Shown: piece after piece, positions 27,870 to 37,222 of the stretch | How positions within the stretch are numbered: the first letter of the stretch is position 1 | Layout of the letters: each line of letters begins with the position of its first letter | From: Roseateles subflavus | Lineage (GTDB): Bacteria > Pseudomonadota > Gammaproteobacteria > Burkholderiales > Burkholderiaceae_C | Length of the DNA stretch: 64,000 nucleotides | Reading direction: 5' to 3' | NCBI RefSeq assembly: GCF_030285365.1 | Contig: NZ_JASVDS010000004.1 | Coordinates: 474,684 to 538,683 of the forward strand | Position numbers and translations under genes: made by a program | Notes under the pieces: model-generated | Database searches by the model: none | Seen by the model: the letters and a program-made list of their open reading frames with translations, nothing else | What the model was told of the DNA's origin: nothing

Positions 27870-30529
27870 GGCAGCAGCACTCCCATCGCCTTGAGCAGCA
27901 GGAAGCAGCTGGCGCCCAGCAGCAGGTTCTTGAAGCCGACGTAGCTGAGCATGTCCATCACGCTGGCGCGGCGGTAGTTCGCCTGCCACCACGGACCGTC
28001 CTTGACGTAGCGGCGGCCTTGCAGGCGGATCAGCACCTCGTAGACGCTCCAGCCGAACCACCACAGGATCAGCGCCGGTCCGGACAGCCGCCCGGTGGCC
28101 GCCAGGACCCAGGCCACGCTCGCGGCCAGGGCGAAGGCGACACCGGCCAGCAGCAGCGCACGCGGGCCGCGCAGGCTCTGCGGGCTCCAGGGCCAGAGGT
28201 GGTCACGCAGTTCCAGCAGCACCCAGCGCAGGCCCCTGGCATCGGCCTTGTGGGGCGGCTGCTGCGGCTCGGTGGGCATGCGCGGGTCCGGTCCGTGGGC
28301 CACCTTGGCGGGCAGTTCCGGTGCCACGGGGGTGAGGGGGATGAAGTAGCCATCGCGCCCGATGGGCGTGATGAGCAGCCCGTCGCGCTCCCGGCGCTTG
28401 CGTTCCTTGGCCAGCGGCGGGCAGCCGGCGGTGTCGGTGTAGAGCACCATGCAATCGAGGCAGTGCAGGCATTCGCGATGGTCGATGCGGCCGGCGGCGT
28501 CGATGGCCTGGGCGCCACAGCCCACGGCGCAGGCCTTGCAGCTGTTGCAGTCCATCTTGCGGCGCAGGCCGAACCAGCGGAAGGTGCTGGGCATGGCCAG
28601 CGCAGCACCCAGCGGGCAGATGTACTTGCAGTAGGGCCGCTCGACGAAGAGCGAGACGCCCAGCAGGGTGCACACGAAGAGGCCGTAGGGCCAGGCGCGG
28701 TTCAGGATGCCGACGAGGAAGGTCGTCTTGAAGGGCTCCACCTCGGCAAGCATTTCCGCCGTGCTCATCGACACCAGCGAGACGGCCAGCAGGCCGAAGA
28801 AGATGCCGTACTTCAGCCACTTGAGCTGGTCATGCACGGCCTGCGGCACGCGGCGCTGCCAGCGCTTCAGACCCAGCCTGCCGCCCACCTTGTACAGCGC
28901 CTCGGACAGCGAGCCGAAGGGGCACATCCAGCCGCAGAAGAGCCCGCGGCCGAACAGGAAGACGGTCAGGATGATGAAGATCCAGAAGACGAAGATGAAG
29001 GGGTCGGAGAGGAACAGCGACCACGTCCACTGGAACAGCAGGGCGTGGAACCAGGTCAGCACCTGCGTGATGGAGGGCTGCGCCATCACCCCGAAGCCCA
29101 CGAAGGTGATGGACAGGGCCCAGGCGCTGTACTTGAAGAGGTTGACCGGCCATTTGTTGCGGTGCGTGGCGCGGCGGGTGAGTCGCTCGCGCAGCGCGTA
29201 GACCACCGTCACGCCGACCAGCAGCACGATGAAGGCGGCGATGCCCGGGGCGCGGGACTTCCAGACGCGACGCCAGGGGGCGTCGTCCTCCTCGACCTCG
29301 GGGCGGCCGCCCTGCATCAGCGCGGCGGGCAGCCAGTACTTGGCCTCGAAGTTGGCGAAGCTGCGCTGGCCCGTGGCGCGGTCCACGCGGTTGCCCAGGA
29401 AGGCCAGCTTCCAGGGGTAGGCCGCCGAGAAGCTCGGCGCACGGATGATGAAGATGGCCGACTCGGTGTAGCTCGGCGCCCCGGCGGCTTCGAGGCCATA
29501 GAGGTTGAGGTAGTCCAGGTCGCGGAAGGTGAAGGACTCGGCGCCCTGGCGCACCTGCACGCGGTCATAGATCCCGCCGCGCACGAAGCCCGAGCCCTTG
29601 AAGGACTCCGCGCCCGCGCTGCGGATGATGAAGAAGGCCTGCTCATGCGCCTTCAGGCGGCTGCGCAGGTTCTCGTAGCCGGTCGCGCCCAGCAGGCTGC
29701 GGCCGAGGTCGGGGTGGTTCAGGTCACCGAACCACAGCTCGATGAAGGGCTCGGGGCTCCGGTCCAGGCCGACCTGCTCGGGCCGCACCTGCAGGCGCTG
29801 CACCGCGCCCAGCTTGACCAGCTGCTCCCAGCTGTAGGTGGTGCCGGCCTCGATGGCCTTCAGCGGTTCGCGGTGCACCGGCGCGATCAGGCCCACCTGG
29901 CGTGCCACGGCGCTGCTGGAGAGCTGCATCACCTGGTTCTGCGCGATCACGGTCACGGTGGCGCCCGAGATGGCGTCCACGCCCAGCACCTGCTCCTCGG
30001 GCCGCGAGGGACCGACCTCGATCTTGTCCCGCACCGACTTGCCCACGTACTGGTGGTTGAAGTTGACGAGCGCCGCCTCGGGGATGCCCAGCAGCAGGAT
30101 GGGCTCGGAATGCTTGAGCACCTTCACGCCCACGTAGCGGCCCTCGCGGTCCATGCCGATCAGCGTGACCACGGGCTTGCCCGAGTAGGCGGGGGTGTCG
30201 GTGATGTCGGTGGACAGCATCACGTAGCCCAGCAGCGGGCCATGCGCCTCACCGTCCTTGGCCGGACCATAGGCCTCGACATAGGGCGGCTGCCCCTTGC
30301 GCGGCGAGAAGCTCACCGCGCCCGGGAACACCGCGGCGCAGTCCAGCTTCGCGCACAGTGCAGGCGCCGTCGCCAGGTCATCCGGCAGGTGGGCCTCATA
30401 GGCCTGATGCGTGCCGCGCTCCTGCGCCTTGGCCGCAGGCGCTTGATCTGCCGCAAGCGTCAGACCCGCGAATCCGCCAAGAAAAAGCGCGGCCCACAAG
30501 GCCGCGATGAAACGAAGAACTACCGACAT
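27866..30529 (-). CDS. nosR: NosR flavo-/iron-sulfur membrane protein for N2O reduction
   Basis: 887 residues from ATG 30529 (MSVVLRFIAALWAAL), preceded by AGGAAAGAAG; a start 14 codons further up is less likely. Order: signal peptide, periplasmic FMN-binding domain with DAISGATVT (Thr as flavin attachment site, about residue 160), several transmembrane helices (about 420-770), a CGWMCPFG cluster between helices, and two [4Fe-4S] motifs CNSCKACAVGCG and CLHCLDCMV. NosR passes electrons and is needed for nosZ expression and NosZ activity in vivo. It follows nosZ after a 214-base gap that contains a palindromic repeat, and precedes nosD with an ATGA overlap. Confidence 0.96.
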   Translation of the reverse strand: MSVVLRFIAALWAALFLGGFAGLTLAADQAPAAKAQERGTHQAYEAHLPDDLATAPALCAKLDCAAVFPGAVSFSPRKGQPPYVEAYGPAKDGEAHGPLLGYVMLSTDITDTPAYSGKPVVTLIGMDREGRYVGVKVLKHSEPILLLGIPEAALVNFNHQYVGKSVRDKIEVGPSRPEEQVLGVDAISGATVTVIAQNQVMQLSSSAVARQVGLIAPVHREPLKAIEAGTTYSWEQLVKLGAVQRLQVRPEQVGLDRSPEPFIELWFGDLNHPDLGRSLLGATGYENLRSRLKAHEQAFFIIRSAGAESFKGSGFVRGGIYDRVQVRQGAESFTFRDLDYLNLYGLEAAGAPSYTESAIFIIRAPSFSAAYPWKLAFLGNRVDRATGQRSFANFEAKYWLPAALMQGGRPEVEEDDAPWRRVWKSRAPGIAAFIVLLVGVTVVYALRERLTRRATHRNKWPVNLFKYSAWALSITFVGFGVMAQPSITQVLTWFHALLFQWTWSLFLSDPFIFVFWIFIILTVFLFGRGLFCGWMCPFGSLSEALYKVGGRLGLKRWQRRVPQAVHDQLKWLKYGIFFGLLAVSLVSMSTAEMLAEVEPFKTTFLVGILNRAWPYGLFVCTLLGVSLFVERPYCKYICPLGAALAMPSTFRWFGLRRKMDCNSCKACAVGCGAQAIDAAGRIDHRECLHCLDCMVLYTDTAGCPPLAKERKRRERDGLLITPIGRDGYFIPLTPVAPELPAKVAHGPDPRMPTEPQQPPHKADARGLRWVLLELRDHLWPWSPQSLRGPRALLLAGVAFALAASVAWVLAATGRLSGPALILWWFGWSVYEVLIRLQGRRYVKDGPWWQANYRRASVMDMLSYVGFKNLLLGASCFLLLKAMGVLLP

Positions 30530-30664
30530 CTTCTCTTTCCTGCTCAGACAGTGGTCTCGAGTCACCGCCAAGCGCTCCCATCAAAACGTGTCCGGCGCCG
30601 CCAGGACACCCCAACCGAGCCCGAGCGCCAAAACGCGCCCGGCGCAGCCGTGGCGCCCCCAGCG

Positions 30665-30736
30665 ACATCCGAGGATCCGGCTTTGCCGGTCCTTCGGATG
30701 TGCCCCCTTGAGGGGGCGCGCGAAGCGCGTAGGGGG
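30665..30736. repeat. Burkholderiales-type intergenic palindromic repeat between nosZ and nosR
   Basis: Three nested hairpins in a row. ACATCCGAGGATCCGGC (30665-30681) pairs with 30685-30701 with two mismatches. GCCCCCT (30702-30708) pairs with AGGGGGC (30711-30717). Then CGCGCGAAGCGCG follows. From memory this is a widespread intergenic repeat in Burkholderiales genomes. Lying between nosZ and the rest of the operon, it could end or stabilise nosZ transcripts. Confidence 0.65.
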
Positions 30737-30743
30737 TGGACCT

Positions 30744-32666
30744 TTACTCGACAATCATGCGAGTGCGCATTTCCAGGTGCAGTGCATGGCAGAAATGCGT
30801 GCAGTAGCACCAGAACACGCCCGGCTTGTCCGCCACGAAGGTCACCGACGCGGTTTCCAGCGGGTTCACGATGAAGTTCACGTTGTATTTCGGGATCGCG
30901 AAGCCGTGCGTCAGATCCTCCACCTTGTCCAGGTTGGTCAGGATCAGCGTGACCTCGTCACCCTTCTTCAGCTTGAACTCGCGCATGCTGAAGGCCGGGG
31001 CCTGCGAGGTCAGGCGCACGGTGACCTTCTTGCCATTGCGCTCGACGCCCGACGCCTTCGGGTCCTTCACCGCCAGCGGGAAGTCCTCGAGGTTGTAGAC
31101 CTGCTTGGGCTTGACCAGATCACGCTTGAAGATGATGAAGTCATGCGGCTCGCCACGCACGGGGTGGTCGGCCATCAGCACCATCTTGTCGCCCGAGATG
31201 TCGATCATCTGCTCGTTCTCGGGATGCAGCGGGCCCACGGGCAGGAAGCGGTCCTTGGAGAACTTGCAGCCCACGGCCAGGTACTTGCCGTCGGCGGCAC
31301 GGGTCTCGGACTGGCTGGCATTCAGGTGGCCCGGCTGGTATTGCACGTCCAGGCGGTCGACCACGTACTTGGCGCTCTTGTCGCCACCATGGAACTTGAT
31401 GGCGGCGTCCACGTTCCACTTCACGACCTGGCTGTCCAGGAAGAGCGTGGTGTAGGCGTTGCCGCGGCCGTCGAAGGCGGTGTGCAAGGGGCCCAGGCCC
31501 AGCTCGACCTCCGCCACGATGGCCTTGTCCGGCGCCTCCAGCTTGCCGTCGAAGTACTCCAGCACCTTGGCCAGCTCGATCACGGTGGCCGTGGGCGAGA
31601 GCTTGCCGGCGCAGATGAAGTACTTGGCGTCCGGGCTGGCGTTCACGCCGTGCGGGTTCTTGGGCACGCTCACGTAGGCCGTCAGCGCGGTCTTGGGATC
31701 CTTGTTGGATTCGCGGGTGCCGTCCACGACCGGCACCTTGGAGTCGCCGTAGGTCTTGAACTTGCCGGCCTTCACGGCGGCTTCGATGCGGGCGACGTTG
31801 AAGAAGAGGCAGGCGTCGCGCTCGGCGGACATCATGTCCTCGTACTTCGCACCCATCTCGGTGTTGTACTGGTTCGTGGCTGCGAGCTTGCCGTCATAGG
31901 ACGTGGCCACCAGATCGCAGTTGCCGTCGATCAGCACCTGCCAGCGGACGTCCATGGTCTCCGCATCGACACAGCTGAACAGCGAGCGGTACTTGCTGCT
32001 GTCCTCGGTGCCGGTGTTGGGCAGGGGGATGGCGAACTCGCCGCCGCAGAAGACGCGGGTGGTGTAGTTGATCTTCGGATCGACCGGGTCGGCCTTGTCC
32101 GGGAAGATGCCGTGGAAGCCCTGCACATTGGGCAGCTCGGTGATCTTGTCGCAGACGAAGTAGTCCAGGCGGATGCGGGCGATGCGGCTGTTGATCTTGT
32201 CGTTGACCCAGGCGTAGCGGCCGTCGTAGTTGCCGTCCTTGTACGAGGCGTGGACGTGGTGGGTGTCGGCCACCGTGTAGCGCAGGCTGCCGTCGGCCTT
32301 GGTGCCCATCACCTTCTTGGATTCATTGGTGATGCCCCAGCCCACCAGGGCGTCCGGGTTGAAGCAGGGGATGCGCAGGATCTCGCGGCCCGAGGGCAGG
32401 CCCAGCACGCGCACATCGCCCGTGTGGCCGCCGCTCCAGAGGCCGTAGTAGCTGTCCAGCTCGCCCGGCTTGAGGTGCGAAGGATTGCCGCCGGCATGAC
32501 CGGCCGCGGCGGGAGCGCTGCCCGCAGCGGCGGGAGTGCCGTCGCTCTTCTTCTCGGCGCAGGCCGCGACGCCGAGCGTCAGGCCGGCCAGGGCTGCGGA
32601 GTTCATGAATCGACGGCGTCCCAGTCCGCTGGGTTCTTGGCTCGTCACGGTGTTCTCGTCCTTCAT
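30744..32666 (-). CDS. nosZ: Nitrous-oxide reductase, clade I (Tat-exported)
   Basis: 640 residues from ATG 32666 (MKDENTVTSQ), with GAGGT upstream. The twin-arginine signal GRRRFMNSAALAGL sends the folded enzyme to the periplasm, which marks the clade I form. The large N-terminal domain is the seven-bladed propeller holding the CuZ centre. The C-terminal cupredoxin has the CuA ligands in GVFWCYCTHFCHALHLEMR (C-x3-C-H and Met). It reduces N2O to N2 as the last step of denitrification. It is the first gene of the leftward nos operon, and an FNR-type box lies about 110 bases before the start. Nir and Nor genes of denitrification are not in this window. Confidence 0.98.
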   Translation of the reverse strand: MKDENTVTSQEPSGLGRRRFMNSAALAGLTLGVAACAEKKSDGTPAAAGSAPAAAGHAGGNPSHLKPGELDSYYGLWSGGHTGDVRVLGLPSGREILRIPCFNPDALVGWGITNESKKVMGTKADGSLRYTVADTHHVHASYKDGNYDGRYAWVNDKINSRIARIRLDYFVCDKITELPNVQGFHGIFPDKADPVDPKINYTTRVFCGGEFAIPLPNTGTEDSSKYRSLFSCVDAETMDVRWQVLIDGNCDLVATSYDGKLAATNQYNTEMGAKYEDMMSAERDACLFFNVARIEAAVKAGKFKTYGDSKVPVVDGTRESNKDPKTALTAYVSVPKNPHGVNASPDAKYFICAGKLSPTATVIELAKVLEYFDGKLEAPDKAIVAEVELGLGPLHTAFDGRGNAYTTLFLDSQVVKWNVDAAIKFHGGDKSAKYVVDRLDVQYQPGHLNASQSETRAADGKYLAVGCKFSKDRFLPVGPLHPENEQMIDISGDKMVLMADHPVRGEPHDFIIFKRDLVKPKQVYNLEDFPLAVKDPKASGVERNGKKVTVRLTSQAPAFSMREFKLKKGDEVTLILTNLDKVEDLTHGFAIPKYNVNFIVNPLETASVTFVADKPGVFWCYCTHFCHALHLEMRTRMIVE

Positions 32667-32774
32667 GGTTTGACCTCGGGTGATTGAAACGCTCGCAGGA
32701 GTCAGCGCCGCTTGCGGGGTGCAGGGCCACTGCCTGATGCGCTCGCATCCTCGGGAAAGCCGGTGTTTGGTACC

Positions 32775-32788
32775 TTGAACCACATCAA
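32775..32788. promoter_or_regulatory. FNR/ANR/DNR-type box in the nosZ-nosC divergent promoter
   Basis: TTGAACCACATCAA fits the 14-bp consensus TTGAT-N4-ATCAA at 9 of 10 fixed positions. It is placed 109 bases before nosZ and 129 bases before nosC, in an AT-richer stretch, so it can serve both directions. Known denitrification genes use oxygen- or NO-responsive Crp/Fnr factors at such sites. Confidence 0.75.
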
Positions 32789-32916
32789 GGTTTTGAACTT
32801 TTACGAGAAATACACCTTTAAGCAGCCGCAGACGCTTGCGGTGCGCCGCGCGGCTGCACAGAATCCGGCCTCATCGGCGCCAGCCCAGCGGGTGGCGTCA
32901 TCTTTGGAGCCCATTC

Positions 32917-33348
32917 ATGACTTCGATCTACCGTGGCCGCCTGGCCCGCAGCACCTTCAGCACCCTCATCGCCCTGGCCGTCGTGGGCCTCGCCGCCTGC
33001 AGCAAGCAGGACGCCCCTGCCAGCGCAGGCGCTCCCGCGCCGGCCAGCAGCACCGCGGCCCCTGTGACCGCCGCCGCTCCGGCCGCGCCAGAGAACACCC
33101 TCGGCAAGTCGATCTTCGGCAAGACCTGCTCGATGTGCCATGCCGCCGGCGTGGCCGGTGCCCCGAAGCCGGGCGACAAGGCCGACTGGGGCCCCCGCAT
33201 CGCCCAGGGCAAGGACATGCTCTACAAGCACGCCCTCGAGGGCTTCACCGGCGCCAAGGGCATGATGCCCGCACGCGGCGGTGGTGCCACCCTCACCGAC
33301 GACGAAGTGAAGGCTGCGGTCGACTTCATGGCCGACCAGTCGCGCTGA
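32917..33348 (+). CDS. nosC: Small c-type cytochrome lipoprotein (NosC-like)
   Basis: 143 residues from ATG 32917 with GGAG upstream. The N terminus is a lipoprotein signal with the lipobox VGLAAC, followed by an Ala/Pro-rich flexible linker (about 28-60). One mono-heme cytochrome c domain has CSMCH as the heme site and a later Met ligand in KGMMPARGG. It probably feeds electrons to NosZ or NosR in the periplasm, as suggested for nosC in clade I clusters. It is transcribed away from nosZ from a shared promoter region and is followed by nosX. Confidence 0.85.
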   Translation: MTSIYRGRLARSTFSTLIALAVVGLAACSKQDAPASAGAPAPASSTAAPVTAAAPAAPENTLGKSIFGKTCSMCHAAGVAGAPKPGDKADWGPRIAQGKDMLYKHALEGFTGAKGMMPARGGGATLTDDEVKAAVDFMADQSR

Positions 33349-33375
33349 GTGCCGTCGGCAGGGAAGGGACACACC

Positions 33376-34431
33376 ATGCAAAGGCGTCATTGCCTCGCGG
33401 CACTCGGCGGTTTCGCGGCGGCACTTCCGGCGGTCGGCCTGCAGGCCGCGGTGCTGCCGGCGGGCGAGTCAAAGCCGGCTCCAGTGGCGTCTGAGCGCCG
33501 CGAGCTGATGGGCACGCAGGTCGACCTGCGCGTCGCCGCCGTGCCGCCGGCCCTGGCCCGCGAGGCCATGGACGCGGCCTGGCAGCGCATGGCCGCCCTG
33601 GCGGCCCAGATGAGCCGCTTCGAGATCGGGAATCCGCTGTCGCAGCTGGCGGCCGAGGCAGGGCTGGGTCAGGTCTTGACTGTCTCGTCCGAGCTGGGCG
33701 CCGTGTTGGCCGCGGCACGCCAGCGCGCGAGCGACACCCAGGGCCTCTACGACCCCACCGTCGGCAGCTACCGGGGCTGGGACTTCCGGCCCGGGCTGCA
33801 GCGTGAGCCGAGCGAGGCCGACATCCGCGAGCAGCGTCGGCTGCGCGGCTGGCAGCACCTGTCGATCGACGCCTCCGGGCGCCGGGCGATGCTGGACCGT
33901 GCCGGCGTGCAGCTGGACCTGGGCGGTGCGGCCAAGCTGCCCATCCTCGAGGCCGGTCTGCAGGTGCTGCAGGCCCATGGCGTCGAGCACGCACTGATCA
34001 ACGGCGGCGGCGACGTCCTGACGCTCGGGCGTGCGGCGCCCGGGCGCGCCTGGCGTGTGGCCCTGCGGGATCCGCGCCACCCGCAGCGCTGGCTGGGGGT
34101 GGTCGACATGCCGCACCGTGGCGCGGTGCTGGCGGCCTCCGGCGACTACGAACGCGGCTTCGACACCGCTGGCCGCCGTTGCCATCACATCCTGGACCCG
34201 CGCACCGGCCAGCCCACGCAGGGGCTGCACGGGCTGGCGCTGCTGGCCGGTCGTGTGGCGGACGTCAACGCCTGGGGGCCCGCCATGATGGTCGGTGGAG
34301 CCGCTCAGGCCCGTCGCTGGACCCACGGCCTCCAGGGCGTGGAACTGATGCTGGCCGGCCCGGGCGAAGGCCAGGGCAGCGAGGCGCTCTGGATGAGCCC
34401 CGGTCTGCGCGGCGCGCTGCAGCCGGCGTGA
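33376..34431 (+). CDS. nosX: ApbE/NosX FAD:protein FMN transferase
   Basis: 351 residues from ATG 33376, with GGGAAGGGA upstream; a GTG at 33349 is possible. The N terminus MQRRHCLAALGGFAAALP is a Tat-like export signal, as known for NosX. The ApbE fold is shown by ERRELMGTQVDLRV, LYDPTVGSY, VQLDLGGAAKLPI, INGGGDVLTLG and HHILDPRTGQPTQG. It attaches FMN to the SGATVT threonine of NosR in the periplasm. The gene lies 27 bases after nosC, in the same operon, and converges on the AraC/PAS regulator. Confidence 0.92.
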   Translation: MQRRHCLAALGGFAAALPAVGLQAAVLPAGESKPAPVASERRELMGTQVDLRVAAVPPALAREAMDAAWQRMAALAAQMSRFEIGNPLSQLAAEAGLGQVLTVSSELGAVLAAARQRASDTQGLYDPTVGSYRGWDFRPGLQREPSEADIREQRRLRGWQHLSIDASGRRAMLDRAGVQLDLGGAAKLPILEAGLQVLQAHGVEHALINGGGDVLTLGRAAPGRAWRVALRDPRHPQRWLGVVDMPHRGAVLAASGDYERGFDTAGRRCHHILDPRTGQPTQGLHGLALLAGRVADVNAWGPAMMVGGAAQARRWTHGLQGVELMLAGPGEGQGSEALWMSPGLRGALQPA

Positions 34432-34527
34432 CGGCCCTGGCAGGAAGCGCCCGGGATGGTGTGGTGCCGGGCACCGGCGATCCATGCCCGAGCCCGGCAG
34501 GCCTCAGCACCGCCTTCAGCGCCGGGC

Positions 34528-35418
34528 TCAGTGCACCCAGGGCTCCCACGGCCAGGGCATCATGCCCGTCGGCTGCGTCGCCCATTGCCGTCGGTAGGCC
34601 GACGGGGCCATGCCCACAACGCGCCGGAACTGGCGGCTGAACTGCGCCTGGTCGTAGAAGCCGCAGCCAAGCGCCACGTCCATCAGCGACTCTCCCTCCT
34701 GCCGCAGCAGCGCGCACGCTGCCCGGACCCGATGACGCACGATGAACTCCTGCGGGCTCATGCCGAACACGCGCCGCACCAGGGCCGAGAAGCGCGCCTG
34801 GCTCAGGCCCGCCATGCCCGCCAGCTGCGCGACGCTGTGGCGGCGCTCGCAGGTCTTGGTCATCGCGTCGACGGCCTCCACCAGCGTGGCATCGTCCGCG
34901 TCCCGCCGCAGGCCCGGAACGTCCTTGGACAGGCACAGAATGCCGTGCAGCTGACCGCCGGCCGAGCACAGCGGGTACTTGTGCGTGACACACCAGCCCG
35001 CCCCGCCGCCGGGCAGCAAGATGGGGTCGAGCTGGTAGAGCAGGGGACTGCGGCGGCTCAGCACCCATTCGTCCTGCGCCCGGTAGCGGCAGGACAACGC
35101 CTCCGGCCACAGCTCCGTGACCGTCCGCCCGCGCAACGCCGCGTCCTGCGGCAGGCCGAGGCGCTGCAGCAGCGATGCGTTGAACGAGACATAGCGGCCG
35201 GCGCGGTCCTTCACCACGAACAGAAATCCGGCCAGGCCCTCGAACAGCATGGCCGTCTGGGCGGCCCCGAAGAGCAGGGCCTGCTCCGTGGCGGCGTCGG
35301 CGCGCGATTCATCCTCCCGGCTCAGCCCCGGTCCTTCGCACCAGGGGCGACCCAGGGCAGATGGACCCGCCTCGACCCTCAGCGGCGGCTGGCACGGGGC
35401 ACGCATGCTTTCCTGCAT
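34528..35418 (-). CDS. AraC-family regulator with PAS domain
   Basis: 296 residues from ATG 35418, preceded by a strong AGGAAGGAG. A PAS domain occupies about residues 50-165 (AMLFEGLAGFLFVVKDRAGRYVSFN ... LLPGGGAGWCVTHKYPL). The AraC-type double helix-turn-helix fills about 185-285, with the first HTH SVAQLAGMAGLSQARFSAL and the second SLMDVALGCGFYDQAQFSRQFRRVVGMAPSAYRR. The ligand is unknown. It is read from the same strand as, and 130 bases downstream of, the M64 protease gene, and converges with nosX. It may act on either neighbour or elsewhere. Confidence 0.88.
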   Translation of the reverse strand: MQESMRAPCQPPLRVEAGPSALGRPWCEGPGLSREDESRADAATEQALLFGAAQTAMLFEGLAGFLFVVKDRAGRYVSFNASLLQRLGLPQDAALRGRTVTELWPEALSCRYRAQDEWVLSRRSPLLYQLDPILLPGGGAGWCVTHKYPLCSAGGQLHGILCLSKDVPGLRRDADDATLVEAVDAMTKTCERRHSVAQLAGMAGLSQARFSALVRRVFGMSPQEFIVRHRVRAACALLRQEGESLMDVALGCGFYDQAQFSRQFRRVVGMAPSAYRRQWATQPTGMMPWPWEPWVH

Positions 35419-35548
35419 GTTGGGCTCCTTCCTTGCACTCACTCCGTGCCTGATATTGACGCAGCGATCTCCCGCGCGGGGCGCGGGAGGGGCGCGCCTC
35501 AGGGCATGTCCCCATGCGGTTATCCCTGAGAGCGGCCCGTCGATGGCA

Positions 35549-37222
35549 TCAGTTCGGGAAGGTGTAAGTGAGCGTGAACGCGCCGCTGCCCGCGTAGGAC
35601 TTGACCTGCGCGTAGTAGTAGCCGGCACTGCCGCTGTAGCTGATGGTCTCGTTCGACGCGCTGCCCTCGCTCTTGGCGACGACAGCCCAGGCGCTGCCGT
35701 TCCACTTGTACAGGTAGAGGTCGAAGTCGGTGCCGGACGGGCCCGTCAGCTGCAGCGAGAAGGCGCCGCCGGCCGTGCTCTGGTGATAGCCGCTGCCGCC
35801 GCTGGGGTAGGTCGCGCTGGCCCCTGCGCCACTCAGGCTGCCGTTGACGGTCACACCGCCGCCCCCGCCGCCGCCGCCGGAGCCGCCCGTGTAGCTGGTG
35901 AACACCTGCGCCGCACGGGCCTCGTTGACGGCGTGCCAGGGCTGGCCGAGCGCGCGCATGCGGGAGTTCTCCGTCGGACGGTACAGCCCGCTGGTGCAGT
36001 ACTTGGCGCCCACGAAGAGGCCGACCGTGCCATTGGCGTAGCTGCCGGCCGGCGTCGGAACGGTCGTGCTCGCGCTGATCTTCGAGGCCCACTTGGCTGT
36101 GCTGCGGGTACTCGCCCGCGTGGCGTTGGCCTCGCTCGGCTCGGTGCTGGCATCGCAGGTGCCGTAGTCGTACTCGTCGGCCAGCTTGAAGGCGGTGTGA
36201 CCGATCTCATGCAGCGCGATCTCGATGGACTGCGGGTGCATGGTCATGGTGCCGATGTTGCCGCCGGCGCCGCCATAGGTCGTGCTGTTCGCGACGACGA
36301 TGATGACGTCCCGCGCATCGCCGGCCGTCACCGAGCCGACGGCGGTGAACACCTTGTTCTCGTCGGCGCAGACGAGCCGGTCGATGCCATAGCAGCCGAT
36401 CACGGTCCCGAGTGCCGTGTTGCGAGTCACGCCGCCTTCGCTGACGCCGGACTGCGGGCTCACGATGTCGACGCGGCGGATGTTGATCGAGTTGCGGTAG
36501 GCCGCGAAGAGCGGGTCTGCCAGGATGCCGTCGTTGATCTTCTTGGCGTCGGCGATCCACTTGCTCTGGTCGGCGCTGGCATAGCCGTCGCCGATCAGCA
36601 CGATGTCCATGCGCTGCGCGCTCGCGCCGCTGTTCCACAGCACGGTGCTGCCGGTGGGCGTCGCCAGGGGGGCGGCGAGGCTGCGCTGGGCAGGGGGCAG
36701 GGCGGACTGCGCCGCGAGGTTCTCCAGCTCGCCGCGGGCGAGGCGCCGAAGCGGCGTGGCGCCGGACAGGGCGTTGCGGGCCGCCAGCGTGGCGCTGTGC
36801 TCGACGATGTCGACGCTCTGCACCTCGGCCGACCAGGGCAGGCGCAGCTCGACGCTGCCGTCCCGCTGGATCGCGCGGGCCAGCTGGATCTGGCCGGTGC
36901 GCGGGTCGAACACTTCCGCCCATTGCCGGCCCGGATGGCGGGCCGTGCGGCGGAACAGCTCCTGGCCGCGCGCATCCCGGGCGATGAGCACGAGATCCCC
37001 GTCGCGCGCCTCGCCGGGCTCGGCCTGGCTGGCGAAGCGGCCCTTCTCGGCGTGGCTCAGCTGCAGGCCGGCGGCGGGATCCAGCGGGTTGTGGCGCAGC
37101 CGCAGCAGCAGGTCCTCGGCCTGCGCCGTGGTGGCGAGGGCCAGCGGCAGGGCCAGGAGCAGCGCCGCGCGCAGGCGCGCGGGCGGCCGGGGGGAGCAGG
37201 GAGGCAGGCAGGGTGTGTTCAT
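35549..37222 (-). CDS. Secreted M64-type metalloprotease with PPC-like C-terminal module
   Basis: 557 residues from ATG 37222, where a signal peptide begins (RAALLLALPLALATTAQA). An ATG nine codons further up (37249) is possible. The N-terminal third is an uncharacterised beta-rich propeptide-like domain. The catalytic domain (about 200-450) starts MDIVLIGDGYASADQSKW and contains HEIGHTAFKLADEYD, the M64 (IgA peptidase family) zinc motif. A Gly-rich linker near residue 455 leads to the PPC-like module [15 protein letters not shown] to the end, close in sequence to those at 4817 and 7650. Upstream at 37330 lies the CTTGTACGCAT motif shared with those two genes. Confidence 0.9.
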   Translation of the reverse strand: MNTPCLPPCSPRPPARLRAALLLALPLALATTAQAEDLLLRLRHNPLDPAAGLQLSHAEKGRFASQAEPGEARDGDLVLIARDARGQELFRRTARHPGRQWAEVFDPRTGQIQLARAIQRDGSVELRLPWSAEVQSVDIVEHSATLAARNALSGATPLRRLARGELENLAAQSALPPAQRSLAAPLATPTGSTVLWNSGASAQRMDIVLIGDGYASADQSKWIADAKKINDGILADPLFAAYRNSINIRRVDIVSPQSGVSEGGVTRNTALGTVIGCYGIDRLVCADENKVFTAVGSVTAGDARDVIIVVANSTTYGGAGGNIGTMTMHPQSIEIALHEIGHTAFKLADEYDYGTCDASTEPSEANATRASTRSTAKWASKISASTTVPTPAGSYANGTVGLFVGAKYCTSGLYRPTENSRMRALGQPWHAVNEARAAQVFTSYTGGSGGGGGGGGVTVNGSLSGAGASATYPSGGSGYHQSTAGGAFSLQLTGPSGTDFDLYLYKWNGSAWAVVAKSEGSASNETISYSGSAGYYYAQVKSYAGSGAFTLTYTFPN

